NCBI GenBank assembly: GCA_903892415.1
Contig: CAITIQ010000270.1
Span: 1-64,000 of the forward strand
Reading direction: 5' to 3'
Source of the DNA: an uncultured delta proteobacterium
GTDB taxonomy: Bacteria; Myxococcota_A; Polyangia; Polyangiales; Polyangiaceae
Length of the DNA: 64,000 nucleotides
Position numbers and translations under genes: made by a program. The notes under the pieces are model-generated. The model was not told the origin of the DNA. It did no database searches and worked only from the letters and a program-made list of their open reading frames with translations. Below, in pieces: positions 49,737 through 59,600 of this stretch (its first letter is position 1; each line of letters starts with the position of its first letter).

Positions 49737-50936
49737 TTAGTTGGTTTTGGGAGCCGCCTTCGGCTCGGGCTTGGCCTCAGGACGACGCTCAGGCTCTTTG
49801 GCTCCAGCTTTTGCGGCCACAGCTGGAGCTTGCGCTGCAGCAGGTGCAGCCGCTTGCTTGGCAGGCGCTGCTGCGGGCTGGGGAGCTGCTGCAACCGGCT
49901 CCGGCTTGCGCTTGATGCCGTGCTTCTCCAAAACCGAAACCTCAATCTTCTGCAAGGCTGCGGGGTTCTGCTCGAGGAAGGTCCTAGCGTTCTCACGACC
50001 CTGACCAATTCTCTCGCCTTGGTAGGAGAACCAGGAGCCGCTCTTCTCCACGATGCCAGCCTCCACGCCGAGGTCCACCGCGTCACCCGAGCGGCTGATG
50101 CCTTGGCCGTACAGAATATCAAACTCCACTTCACGGAAGGGCGGAGCGAGCTTGTTCTTAACCACTTTGACGCGCGTGCGATTGCCAACCACGGCCGGCT
50201 CTTTGCCTGCAGCCGCAGCCTCTTTGATGGCGCCCACGCGGCGAATGTCCAAACGCACTGAAGCATAAAACTTGAGCGCATTGCCGCCGGTGGTCGTCTC
50301 CGGATTGCCGAACATCACGCCGATCTTCATGCGGATCTGGTTGATGAACATCAGCAAGCATTGCGAGCGAGAGATGGTGCCGGTGAGCTTGCGAAGGGCC
50401 TGGCTCATGAGCCGGGCTTGCAGGCCAACATGGCTATCTCCCATGTCACCCTCAATCTCGGCCTTGGGCACGAGGGCCGCCACCGAGTCCACCACGATCA
50501 GATCCACGGCGTTGGAGCGGACGAGCATGTCCGCGATCTCCAAAGCTTGCTCGCCGTAGTCCGGCTGGGAGATCAAAAGCTCATCCGTCTTTACGCCGAG
50601 CTTGCGTGCGTAGCTCACGTCTAAGGCGTGCTCAGCGTCAATGAAGGCGGCGGTGCCGCCCATGCGTTGAACCGCAGCGATGGCATGCAGCGTGAGCGTG
50701 GTCTTACCGCTCGACTCCGGCCCGTAGATCTCCACGATGCGGCCACGCGGGTAGCCACCGATGCCGAGCGCCACATCAAGCCCAAGCGAGCCCGTGGGGA
50801 TGGTAGGCACCTCTTCATGGAGAGACTCCCCGTCCTTGAGGCGCATGATGGCGCCCTTGCCGTACTCTTTCTCAACGCCAGCAATGGCTAGTTCGAGTGC
50901 GGCCGCCTTCTGCTTTGAACTTCGCTCGTCGCTCAT
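49737..50936 (-). CDS. recA: RecA recombinase
   Basis: 399 residues. The ATP-dependent strand-exchange protein, also co-protease for LexA. Walker [10 protein letters not shown] is at residues 72-80; [20 protein letters not shown] (Walker B and L1 region), [20 protein letters not shown] (L2 region) and [17 protein letters not shown] are canonical. After about residue 335 comes a 60-residue Ala/Pro/Lys/Gln tail ([16 protein letters not shown]...[11 protein letters not shown]), much longer than the short acidic tail of E. coli RecA, which tunes DNA access. ATG 50936 is chosen because AAGGTG is six bases upstream. A candidate SOS box is 14 bp upstream. Confidence 0.97.
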   Translation of the reverse strand: MSDERSSKQKAAALELAIAGVEKEYGKGAIMRLKDGESLHEEVPTIPTGSLGLDVALGIGGYPRGRIVEIYGPESSGKTTLTLHAIAAVQRMGGTAAFIDAEHALDVSYARKLGVKTDELLISQPDYGEQALEIADMLVRSNAVDLIVVDSVAALVPKAEIEGDMGDSHVGLQARLMSQALRKLTGTISRSQCLLMFINQIRMKIGVMFGNPETTTGGNALKFYASVRLDIRRVGAIKEAAAAGKEPAVVGNRTRVKVVKNKLAPPFREVEFDILYGQGISRSGDAVDLGVEAGIVEKSGSWFSYQGERIGQGRENARTFLEQNPAALQKIEVSVLEKHGIKRKPEPVAAAPQPAAAPAKQAAAPAAAQAPAVAAKAGAKEPERRPEAKPEPKAAPKTN

Positions 50937-50949
50937 GAGGGTCACCTTA

Positions 50950-50965
50950 CTGTTCTAGTGTTCAG
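50950..50965 (-). promoter_or_regulatory. Candidate LexA/SOS box for recA
   Basis: CTG-N10-CAG (50950-50965), on the minus strand CTGAACACTAGAACAG, within a longer ACTG...CAGTA frame like the gamma-proteobacterial consensus. It lies 14-29 bp upstream of the recA start. A possible -35 TTGCAC lies just upstream on the minus strand. LexA specificity in myxobacteria can differ, so this is a candidate only. Confidence 0.5.
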
Positions 50966-51056
50966 TGTGCAAGCCCTCTCACGCAGGGCAGGCTGGTTCG
51001 TAGTTGGTAAAGAAGTCATAGCCTCGATAGCGCTTGTAAGAAAGGGTTTGTTGCTG

Positions 51057-52028
51057 ATGGTAGGACATAAAACGTCCATGCTGCGTGACGCGGGGCGCTC
51101 GCTTCAGGCGTGGTTTGAGCTGTTCAGCGTGGTGACGCTCGCGGCCTGTTCAGACTCGGTGCCGGCGGTTGGTTCGGCGGCGGCAAGCTCCTTGGCGAGC
51201 GGCCTTCCTGCCCTGGCCAGCGTCGCTGAGAGCGTCTTTTCGCAGGGCCCGCTGCAGCTGCAAGAGCTCACCGTCACCAGCCGCATGGGCGCGGGCTTCG
51301 AGCTAGCGGTGCGCGCGAAGGCTGTGGTCACGCAGGCCGGAACCGGTCGGGTGGTGCTTCCTGTGCGCTCGGTCTGTCGCTTCGGCGAGCAGCGCGTGGT
51401 GGCCTTCTCCGAGCTCGTGGGTCGCGGTGGTCCGCGCGTTTCGCTGGAGAAGGTCCGGAGCAGCGAGCTCGATTTGCAGACGCCAGCGAGCTTCGGTTGG
51501 TTGGGCGCAGCCGACGGTTGCGAGCTGCTCTTTCGGCTCGAGCCGATCGGGCAGGCGAAGGAGGGCAGCTCGGTGATGGAGGAGCGCTTTTGCTTCGAGG
51601 GCGGCGGGCTGCGCGCCGGGGCTTGCGCTTGGCCGGCGCTCACTCCGCCCAGCGTCAAACAGCGGCTGCACGACGTTCAGGAAGAACCGAGCGAGGGCAG
51701 GCTGCGGCTGCGCGCCCATTTGCAAACCCGCGACGCAAAGCCAGCGCGCGGGATGGTCGCCGCCGAGGCTCGCTGTGGTGATGCCGCGCCCCTGCGCGAG
51801 ACCGAGCTCTTGCCCGAACAGAAGGTCTTTGCGCTCGCGCCGGGCGAGTCCACCGCTTTTACGATCGAGCTCTTTCGCAAGACCCCGCGGCCCGCTGGCC
51901 GCTGCAGTGTGCGCTTCGAGTGGAGCGCTTGGGAGGGCGCTGAAGCCCCCAATCCCGAACCGCCGCTCGAGCTCGGGACGTGGTGCGTGGAGGATGGAAA
52001 GGCCAGCGAAGGCGCGTGCGCCGGGTAG
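51057..52028 (+). CDS. Putative lipoprotein, function unknown
   Basis: 323 residues from ATG 51057 (AAAGGG upstream); ATG 51078 is the alternative. The lipoprotein signal is LQAWFELFSVVTLAAC with the Cys at about residue 31. The mature protein has two beta-rich halves that resemble each other (LQLQELTVTSRMGAGFELAVRA and RLRLRAHLQTRDAKPARGMV), each with conserved cysteines (SVCRFGEQ, CFEGGGLRAGAC, ARCGDAAP, GRCSVRFEWSA). No enzyme motif is recognised. It is divergent from recA and 134 bp ahead of another lipoprotein gene. Confidence 0.7.
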   Translation: MVGHKTSMLRDAGRSLQAWFELFSVVTLAACSDSVPAVGSAAASSLASGLPALASVAESVFSQGPLQLQELTVTSRMGAGFELAVRAKAVVTQAGTGRVVLPVRSVCRFGEQRVVAFSELVGRGGPRVSLEKVRSSELDLQTPASFGWLGAADGCELLFRLEPIGQAKEGSSVMEERFCFEGGGLRAGACAWPALTPPSVKQRLHDVQEEPSEGRLRLRAHLQTRDAKPARGMVAAEARCGDAAPLRETELLPEQKVFALAPGESTAFTIELFRKTPRPAGRCSVRFEWSAWEGAEAPNPEPPLELGTWCVEDGKASEGACAG

Positions 52029-52162
52029 CGACCGGCCGGTTGAATCCGAGGTAGCAGCGCGTGGAGCTTCGCGCTTCGGCCGGGGATACCAGCCGTTTTT
52101 GCCTGCGTTCGTCGCTGCCAAATCCGAGTGGAGGCGCGAGGCCAGTGCACGTATCAAGGGCC

Positions 52163-53359
52163 ATGGAAACTCGTCGCCCGGTCAAGTCCGCTCGATGCTC
52201 GCTGGTCTTGTTGCTCGCCCTCGGCCTTGCTTCGACCGTCGCTTGTAAGAAAAAGGATGAGAATAGGCGGAGCGACGATGAGCCCGCCCCCAAGCGTGAG
52301 TACGTACCGCCGGCTCCTAGTACGCTCGAGGGCTATGAGTCGGTTTGCGGCGGCTCGAAGGTAGGCGCTAAACCCTACGAGAAGCACACCGACACCAAGC
52401 TGCCGAGCAAGGTCGTGGTGTTCCAGAAGTACCTCGACGAAGCAAAGCCGTCCTATCGCTATGAGCGCCTGGACGGTCTCGTTGGCTTCCAGGTGAAGGA
52501 CAATAGCGAGATCGCCGACGTCGAGCTGGTGGCTTGTGTCGACCTCAAGAAGAAGACCAAAACGCCATCGCAGTGCAACTACTACGGCGGCACGATCGAG
52601 CGTTGGGTGATGACCTACACCTTGCGCTTCGTCGATCCGATCAAGGGCACCGAGCTGTCGAAGGAAGAGTTCGAACTCGATCCACGCTCGACTGGTTGCA
52701 AAGACACGGCGAGCTTCCGACAGGGCAACTCCTCGGTGTACGAGGGCGCCGACTACGGCGGCCGCTTGCTCTATTCGCTCTTGCCGCTGCAGGCAGAGGG
52801 CGTGCAGCTACCGGAGATCAAGGCCTACGATCTCGACGACGTTTGCACCGGAACACCGCGTCCTCAGGCTGCTGCTGCCGCCGCTCCCTCAACGGTGCAT
52901 GTGGCCTATCGGCCGCGTGATGAATACTCCTGGGGGCTCGAGGCTCGTCCCAAAAACGTGCCCAAAAATGAAGGCAGCACCCAAGCTCCGACCAGCGCCA
53001 AGTACGTCGCCTGCATCACCGGCAAACCCGTAACGAAGAAGCAGACGTGCAACTTCATGATGGGCAGCGTGCTCGAGATCTACGACGGCACGGTCGATGT
53101 CGAGGTGCGTGAGACGGCGACCGGCAAAGTGGTCGGCCAGCAGTCCTTCAAGGCCAATTCACGCGTGTGCCCCGACAGTCACAAGTTCTGGGCGGGCACC
53201 GACGTCTACTTCGAGAGCGTCGAGCCGGCGCTGTACGACTTCGTCGCCAGCTTCGTTGGGGGCAGCCTCCCCGGGAGCGAGAAGCCGAAGCCCGCAGCTG
53301 CGAGCGGCGGTGGTCGCTCCTTCGGCGGTGGGCGCTCGTTCGGTGGGAACATGCTCTAG
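52163..53359 (+). CDS. Lipoprotein with two related Cys-containing domains
   Basis: 398 residues from ATG 52163; the open frame further upstream lacks a signal. Lipoprotein signal LVLLLALGLASTVAC. Two homologous domains: one near 100-200 (VELVACVDLKKKTKTPSQC, FVDPIKGTELSKEEFELDP) and one near 280-370 (YVACITGKPVTKKQTCNFM, VEVRETATGKVVGQQSFKA). Each starts with a VAC/VAC...C pattern and is probably disulfide-bonded. The C-terminus is GGGRSFGGGRSFGG, a flexible Gly tail. I do not recognise a named family. Convergent with tamA, the stops being 15 bp apart. Confidence 0.75.
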   Translation: METRRPVKSARCSLVLLLALGLASTVACKKKDENRRSDDEPAPKREYVPPAPSTLEGYESVCGGSKVGAKPYEKHTDTKLPSKVVVFQKYLDEAKPSYRYERLDGLVGFQVKDNSEIADVELVACVDLKKKTKTPSQCNYYGGTIERWVMTYTLRFVDPIKGTELSKEEFELDPRSTGCKDTASFRQGNSSVYEGADYGGRLLYSLLPLQAEGVQLPEIKAYDLDDVCTGTPRPQAAAAAAPSTVHVAYRPRDEYSWGLEARPKNVPKNEGSTQAPTSAKYVACITGKPVTKKQTCNFMMGSVLEIYDGTVDVEVRETATGKVVGQQSFKANSRVCPDSHKFWAGTDVYFESVEPALYDFVASFVGGSLPGSEKPKPAAASGGGRSFGGGRSFGGNML

Positions 53360-53374
53360 CTCCCTCCGCAGGAG

Positions 53375-56300
53375 CTACAAAAGACCGACCGCGAAGTGTA
53401 GCGCGCCGAGGTCTTCCCACTCACGCTTGGTCGGGTTGATACCACCGTCGATCGCGATTGGGCCCACCGGCGTGGAGAAGCGCAAGCCGCCGCCGAGCCC
53501 GTAACGCAGGTCGAACGGATTGAAGCCGTTGGCCGCGTCGACCCAGAGGTTGCCGGCCTCGGCGAAGAGGCCGATGCCCACCAAATCGCCGAGCGGTAGA
53601 CGGAACTCGAGGCGTGGGTTCCACCAGATATCTCCGCCGCGAATGGCGACATCTTCAATCTTCAGCTTGCCCTGCAAGATTTGTTGCGCGACGTCTTCGG
53701 GCACGACCGAGGCGCTGAGGAAGGAGCGCAGCGAGTCCGAGCCACCGAGGTAAAAAAGCCGATCCGGGTAGGTCTTGCTGTCGTCGGTGAGCTGTAGGTT
53801 GGCGCCCAGCGCGACGCTGAGTGCGAACGCTGCGCCGCCCTGCGTAACGGCGACATAGCCGGTGAAACGCCCGCTCATCTTCATGAAGTGCGAAACCAGC
53901 GGTTGTGTGTCCGGGTCGTCGGAATCGGCGGGGAAGGCGTTGACGTGCTCGATGTCGACCGAGGTGAAGGTGCCGCGCGTCGCGTTGAGCGGCACGTCCC
54001 GACGGTCCCAGGAGGCCGAGATGCGCTGCGCAAGGACGAAGGTGGTGCCGTCGGGGAAGCGCAGCAGCTGCTCGAGGTTGCGGTTGTTGGCGATGATGTC
54101 GTTGACCGACTGCCCGCCGAAGATCTCCTCGGTGTTGAGCTCGGCCGAGGCGGAAAGCGTGCCGACGAACTCACGCAGCGGTCGAAAGGTGAGGCTGGGC
54201 ACGATGGCCTCGCGCGAGAGCCCGTAGTCGCGCTGATTGTCGCGTACGTCGATCGCCTCGACGCCGAAGCTGACCAGTGGACCAAGCCCGATGTCCGGGA
54301 AGGAAAGGCGCGCCGAATTGCGCCGCTCCAAGCGCTCGCTCGCGCTGAGCGGCTTGAGGTTCTGTGCGATGTCGGAGTCCAAGATTACGAAGTCGAACAA
54401 GTAAGAGAGCTGGATGCGCAAGGTGAGCGAGATGCCCAGCGAGGCGATGTTGCGATGCCCGTATTCGAGACCAAAGCGCAGACCTTCGCCTGTCGAGAAG
54501 CCGCCCCTGGGATCCAGATATTGCGAGGGATACTCCTGCACGCGCACCACGATCGACTTCTGCTTGGCGACGACTTCAGGCTCCGCCAGCGTGACCGAGA
54601 CGCTGGAGAACGGACCTAGCGTTGCCAGCCGTTCTTCGCTCAGCCGCAGGTTGTCGGTCGAGTAGGTATCTCCTGTCGTGAAGGCCAAGCGGCGGCGGAT
54701 CAGATCGTGATCGGTTTGGCGTGCGCCCTCGATCAGGATCTCGCCGACGGTGACCTTCTCGCGCTCTTCGACGGTGAAGGTCACCCGCGCGCGCGATTTG
54801 TCCGGCGAGAGATCGACGTTGGTCTCGACCGAGGCATAGGCGAAGCCGCGGTTTTGGAACCAGGCCACGATCTTGCGCCGCGATTCTTCGATCGCCGTGA
54901 GGCTGACCGGGTCCCCCACAGCGAGCCCGGCCTTCTCGGCGAGCTGCGCCGCGGTGGAGCTCTTGGCGCCAACAAAGCCTACGTCCCAAAGCGTCGTCAG
55001 CGGGCCGAGGTGCATCGGGATGTGCAGCGTCATGCGCGAGGAACAGCGCACGCCTTGCGCCGAATCCGGCGTGCAGGTCAGATCACGCGGCAAGGCCGGC
55101 TCGGGGATGGGCAGCCCTTCACGCGTACTCTCGCAGCGCGCCTTCGGGATCGTCAGCGGTTCTTCGATGCAGTCCCCGGCGCCCGAACGGCTGGAGCAGC
55201 GCGCGCGGATCACCGTCAGTGGACCGACGGCCGCGTTCAAGTAGCCGCGTGAGAACAGCACCTCGCGCACGTGTTTGAGCGCGCTCGAATAGGCCTCAGC
55301 GGAGTAGGTGCTCTCCGGCGAGAGCTCGAGCGGTGCTGGCCGAGCGCCGGCCAAGGTCGAGCCGGAGAGCGTCGCGTCGAGCATGCGCGGCGCCGGCAAG
55401 GCGATGAACGCCCGCGACGGGAGCTCCTCGCGCAGCACGCTGTCGATCTCCGAGCCGAGGTCGTCGGCGGCGACGGCCGTGGGCAGGCACGCGAAGATGC
55501 GCCGCTCCACGCGCACGCGTTCTCGCTCGACGATGGTGAACACCAGATGCTCCTCCCCTTCGTCCTTCGAAGGGCGCAGCTCGCCGCTGATGCGCGCATC
55601 GAGAAAGCCCTGCTCTTCGTAGAAGCGCCGCAGCCGCTCGGAGAGGTCGCTGACCGAAGAGACCTGGCCTTTGGTGAGCTCCAGCGCGGCGCGCAGATCA
55701 TTGGCGTCAAACGACCAATTGCCCTCGAACGCTGGGATCAACTTGGGCCCGCTATCGACGTAAACGTAAAGGTAGGTAAAGCCTTTGCGGTGGATCACGC
55801 GATGGGCGACCTTCGCTCGCGTGAAGGCGTTCTCCCGCAGCGTTTGGGCGAGCAAGCGGTCAGCCTCTTCCAACGCCAGGTCATCGGCGCGCTCATTGGC
55901 GGAGACCGCATACTCGAACTTGAGGTCGCCAACCTGCGCGTCGAAGGCCGGCTCGATCACGAACACACGCTGGCTCACGTTGCGCGGCTCGCCCGGAGTG
56001 ATGCTCACCACCAACATCACGTCCAGCGGTTGATCCAGCGAGACCGTCTGAATCGTGATCTTGGCGTCGGGGAAGCCGCGTTGCTGGTAGAACGTGCTGA
56101 CCAACTCGGGCACGCGCACCACGTCCGGCTCCGAGACCATGCCGCCGATAGCCAGCTTGGTGGCGGTCAGCGTGGCCGAGCGCTCGAACAGACCGCCCTC
56201 GATTTGCACCGCTCGCACGCGCCTCGCAGGCGTGGCCTCGATGCGCAGGATCACCCCGCCGCCGACGCGATCGGCGAAGGCCGCCAGATCCGAAAATCCG

Positions 56301-56671
56301 CCGCTCTCAGCCAGCTCGCGCATGGCTTTGCGGGCGACCTCGGGGCTCAACTTCTCGCCGAAGGGGATCGACTTCACCTCGGTCTGCGTCGCCCAACGTG
56401 AGCCCGCCGTGCGAACCTCCACCCGCACGATCGGCAGACCCAAGACCGATGGATCGAGCTCGACCTGGTCCTCGGGGATCACCAGCGTGGCCAGGTCTTC
56501 GAGCGGGACGAACGACTCGGTGGCGACGGGCGCGACCTCGCGCTCGGCCGGCTCCGTCGCGGCTTGCTCCGTGGCCGGCTGAGCTTGCACTGGCCGTACG
56601 CAGAGCAGCGCCGTCAGCAGCAAGGCCGCCAAGTAGAGCTGGGAAGCGAGTCGCGCCGCGAGCTGGCTCAT
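53375..56671 (-). CDS. tamA: TamA/BamA-family (Omp85) outer membrane assembly protein
   Basis: 1098 residues. A signal peptide (SQLYLAALLLTALLCV, cleavage near VQA) is followed by multiple POTRA repeats (about 60-770; for example VSQRVFVIEPAFDAQVGDLK, KVTVGEILIEGARQTDHDLI, TTLWDVGFVGAKSSTAAQLA), more than the three of E. coli TamA. A C-terminal 16-strand barrel (about 790-1098) has the Omp85 motif near RLFYLGGSDSLRSF and ends GALHFAVGLL. One POTRA region has an inserted Cys-rich loop (ARCSSRSGAGDC, CTPDSAQGVRCSS). It starts within the tamB stop codon (ATGA overlap), so the two are coupled. Inserts beta-barrel or lipid substrates with TamB. Confidence 0.88.
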   Translation of the reverse strand: MSQLAARLASQLYLAALLLTALLCVRPVQAQPATEQAATEPAEREVAPVATESFVPLEDLATLVIPEDQVELDPSVLGLPIVRVEVRTAGSRWATQTEVKSIPFGEKLSPEVARKAMRELAESGGFSDLAAFADRVGGGVILRIEATPARRVRAVQIEGGLFERSATLTATKLAIGGMVSEPDVVRVPELVSTFYQQRGFPDAKITIQTVSLDQPLDVMLVVSITPGEPRNVSQRVFVIEPAFDAQVGDLKFEYAVSANERADDLALEEADRLLAQTLRENAFTRAKVAHRVIHRKGFTYLYVYVDSGPKLIPAFEGNWSFDANDLRAALELTKGQVSSVSDLSERLRRFYEEQGFLDARISGELRPSKDEGEEHLVFTIVERERVRVERRIFACLPTAVAADDLGSEIDSVLREELPSRAFIALPAPRMLDATLSGSTLAGARPAPLELSPESTYSAEAYSSALKHVREVLFSRGYLNAAVGPLTVIRARCSSRSGAGDCIEEPLTIPKARCESTREGLPIPEPALPRDLTCTPDSAQGVRCSSRMTLHIPMHLGPLTTLWDVGFVGAKSSTAAQLAEKAGLAVGDPVSLTAIEESRRKIVAWFQNRGFAYASVETNVDLSPDKSRARVTFTVEEREKVTVGEILIEGARQTDHDLIRRRLAFTTGDTYSTDNLRLSEERLATLGPFSSVSVTLAEPEVVAKQKSIVVRVQEYPSQYLDPRGGFSTGEGLRFGLEYGHRNIASLGISLTLRIQLSYLFDFVILDSDIAQNLKPLSASERLERRNSARLSFPDIGLGPLVSFGVEAIDVRDNQRDYGLSREAIVPSLTFRPLREFVGTLSASAELNTEEIFGGQSVNDIIANNRNLEQLLRFPDGTTFVLAQRISASWDRRDVPLNATRGTFTSVDIEHVNAFPADSDDPDTQPLVSHFMKMSGRFTGYVAVTQGGAAFALSVALGANLQLTDDSKTYPDRLFYLGGSDSLRSFLSASVVPEDVAQQILQGKLKIEDVAIRGGDIWWNPRLEFRLPLGDLVGIGLFAEAGNLWVDAANGFNPFDLRYGLGGGLRFSTPVGPIAIDGGINPTKREWEDLGALHFAVGLL

Positions 56672-59600
56672 TCGAACTCGAGGCGCCAATGCAGATCCAC
56701 GCCGAGGTTCCCGACCAGGGTACCGATGTCGTTGGTGTTGTCGTACGAGGCCTCGAGGCTCACGCCCTTCTGCAGACGCCATTCGAGCGTGGCCGCGACG
56801 TCCTGCTCGGTCAGGGTGGTGGTCACGTTGGCGCGCAGATCCTCGGTCAAGCGTTTGCCGATGGTGACGGTGGGCTCGGTGCGGCCGGTGCGCGAGGAGT
56901 AGGTCGAGCCGAAGTGGAAGTAGTCGATGATCGGGATCACGGCCTTGACCGCTTTGTCCGCACCGGTGAGCGCGGTGAGCGCCTCGAGCCCCAAGGTCTC
57001 GCCCAGCGAGGTCGCTAAACCGCGGTCCACTTCGGCGCGCGTCATACCGACGGTGAGCAAGAGCACGATGTCCTCTTGGGCCAACGCCGGCTCGCTGCTG
57101 AGGTCGAGCTTGAGCTCGTCGCTGGTGCCGTGCGCGTGGGCGTTGACGTCCCATTTGCCGGCCGTCGCGGTGATGCCGTCAGTGACGGCGGTATCGGCTT
57201 GGGCGTAACGACGGATCTCGGTGCTGGCGCGCACGTCGATGTCGGCGCGGATCTTGGTGGCGTCCTCGAAGCGGACGAAGCCTTCGCTGATGTCGAACTC
57301 GTGGTTGCGCAGCCGCAACTTCGATTCGGGTAGCACGCGCAGAGCACCGCGCGCGCCGTAACGTTGGTTGGTGCCAGAGAGCGTCAAGCCCGGGTCGACG
57401 AACTCGAGCTGAATCTCCGCGAGCTCGGTGTCCACGCGCAGCGGCCGTTGTGAATCGATCAGCACGTTGAAGCTGAGAAAATCTCCGGCCGGATCGAAGT
57501 CGGTGACCTCGGTCTTGCCGATGGTCTTGGTCAGCTCGCCGATCAAGGAGATCGGCCTTGTGTACGAGAAGGAGCTCACGTCCACGCGGCCGCGCAGATC
57601 CGGCAATACGCCCTCTTTGCGGTCCGAGGCCGGCAACGTCAGATCCAGATCGGCGTCGACCACCACGTCGATGCCCTCGCCGGCAGGCAACTTGAGCCCG
57701 CGGCCGGTGATGGTGGCCGAGCCGGTGCCGTAGCCGAGCCCGATCAGCGGCACGCGGCCCGAGATATCGACGGTGCCTGCTCCCACGCTGGCGCTGGCTT
57801 TGGTCACGCGCAGCTCGCCGTCTCCGAGGCTGACGTCCACGGCGATGTCTTCGATCGTCGTTGGGAAGCCGACCAAGGCCAGCGAACCGTCACGCAGCCG
57901 CAAGCTGCCGCTGACTTTGGGCGCCGTGAGATCGCCGCTCAATTGAATGCCGCCGGAGGCCATGCCCTCGATGCGGTCGAGCTGCGGCAGGTCATTCTTC
58001 AGGCCGGCCAGGTTGAAGGGTGTCATCTCGATGCGCACGTCGAGGTCGGGTTTGGCCGGCCCAAACGGTGAGCGCAGCTTGCCCTCCACGTTGAACGCCA
58101 AGCGCGCACCACGTCGGCTATCGGCGATCACGAAGTCGAGCTGCGGTACGCCCAGGGCGCCTTCCGTCAGCCGCACCGGACCGGAGGCCGCAGCGAGCTT
58201 GACCGAGCGACCACCTTGCGCGAGCTCGAGCGCCGATAGATCGACGGTCACATCGGCCGACGCGAGGTTCTCGAGCTCGAGCCGCGCCACGTCGATCTCG
58301 CCGGAGAGATGCGCGTTGGGCACGCGGCCGGTGAGCGCCACTTTGGGATGAACGGCGGCTAGCGTGCCGAGATCCAGGTTCACGATCCCGACCTTGCCTT
58401 TGACGACCTTGGCGCGCTGCTTCGAGATTTCGATATCGCGCAGCTCGAGCTGCCCACCGAAGAGCTGGCCCTTCACCGCGAAGGCTCCGTCCGGCAGATC
58501 CTTTTCGTATTCTTCCAACAAGAAGGGCGGCCCGATCTTGCGACCACAGCCGGTGACCCGCTCGGTGTAGACCGGCGGCGCTGGGTCCGGGGTCATGCGC
58601 ACAGCGAAGCGGGAGCCCGGGAGACGGTTGGCTCCGAAGCGCAGCGGTGAGAGCGAGACGTCAATATCGGCCGCCATGCGGTTGAGCGTGCCGGAGAGCT
58701 TGGCGATGAAAGAGAGCTCACCGTCGAGCAAGCTGCCGAGCGCTCCGGTGCCTTCGATCGAGCCGAGTGAGAGCCCCGAGCCGAACATCGTCCCGCTCAA
58801 ATTGCCGTTCTGAATGCGGGCTTCGCCGACGACGCTGCCGCTGCCGTCGTACACCGCGAGCGCCGGTAGATAGATATCCATGCCATCGCCGCCGGCCTCG
58901 CTGTCGTCCCAACGAAAGTCCACCGCGAGCGAGCCGCGGTCGAACTTCTCGCCGAAGAAGGTGGGTGATTCGAGCTCCGATTGGGCCTTCACCTGCAGCG
59001 TGCCGGTGCCACATTTGTCCTCTTCACCGCCGATGGCGTAGTGCACCGTGGCCAGGCCCTTGGCGATGCCGTCGATGCCTTTGAAGCGCGGATCTTGGTC
59101 GAACTGGAACACCTCGAAGAAGTCGCGGATGCCGAGCGATGGCGCTGCGCGCGTATCCACCTCCGCGTCCACCAGCACGTCGGGCCCAGCGTCGAAATCC
59201 ACGCGCAACTTCGGGCTCTGAATCACGCTCTGGTTTTTGGCCAACTCGACGTTGGTGATGTCGAGCGCCAGCGGTACGAACACAGCGTGGGCCCGGCGAA
59301 TATCCCCGGCCTGAAAGCCGCCCAACAGGAAGTCGGCGATGCTGAGGTCCCCCTCGATGCGCGGGAACTCGAAGGAGCCGGTGCCTTGGGCTTCGATCTC
59401 CACCAGGCCGCCGATGGGCACCGAAATCAGCGGTGAGAGCTCGCTGAAGTCGATGCTGGTCCCGCGCCCGACCTCCAAGCCGAACGAGCTATCAAAGCCG
59501 AGTTTGACCGAGGTGAAGATGCTGGAGCTGCCGGTCACGGCGTGCATCTTTTCGAGGTAACAAGCGTCGGGCCTGATCGCCAAGGTGCCGGTGATGTCGG

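Noticed and set aside
56672..57154. Upstream extension of the tamA frame to 57154
   Set aside because: It overlaps the end of tamB in another frame and lacks a signal peptide; ATG 56671 begins a clear signal peptide and overlaps the tamB stop.
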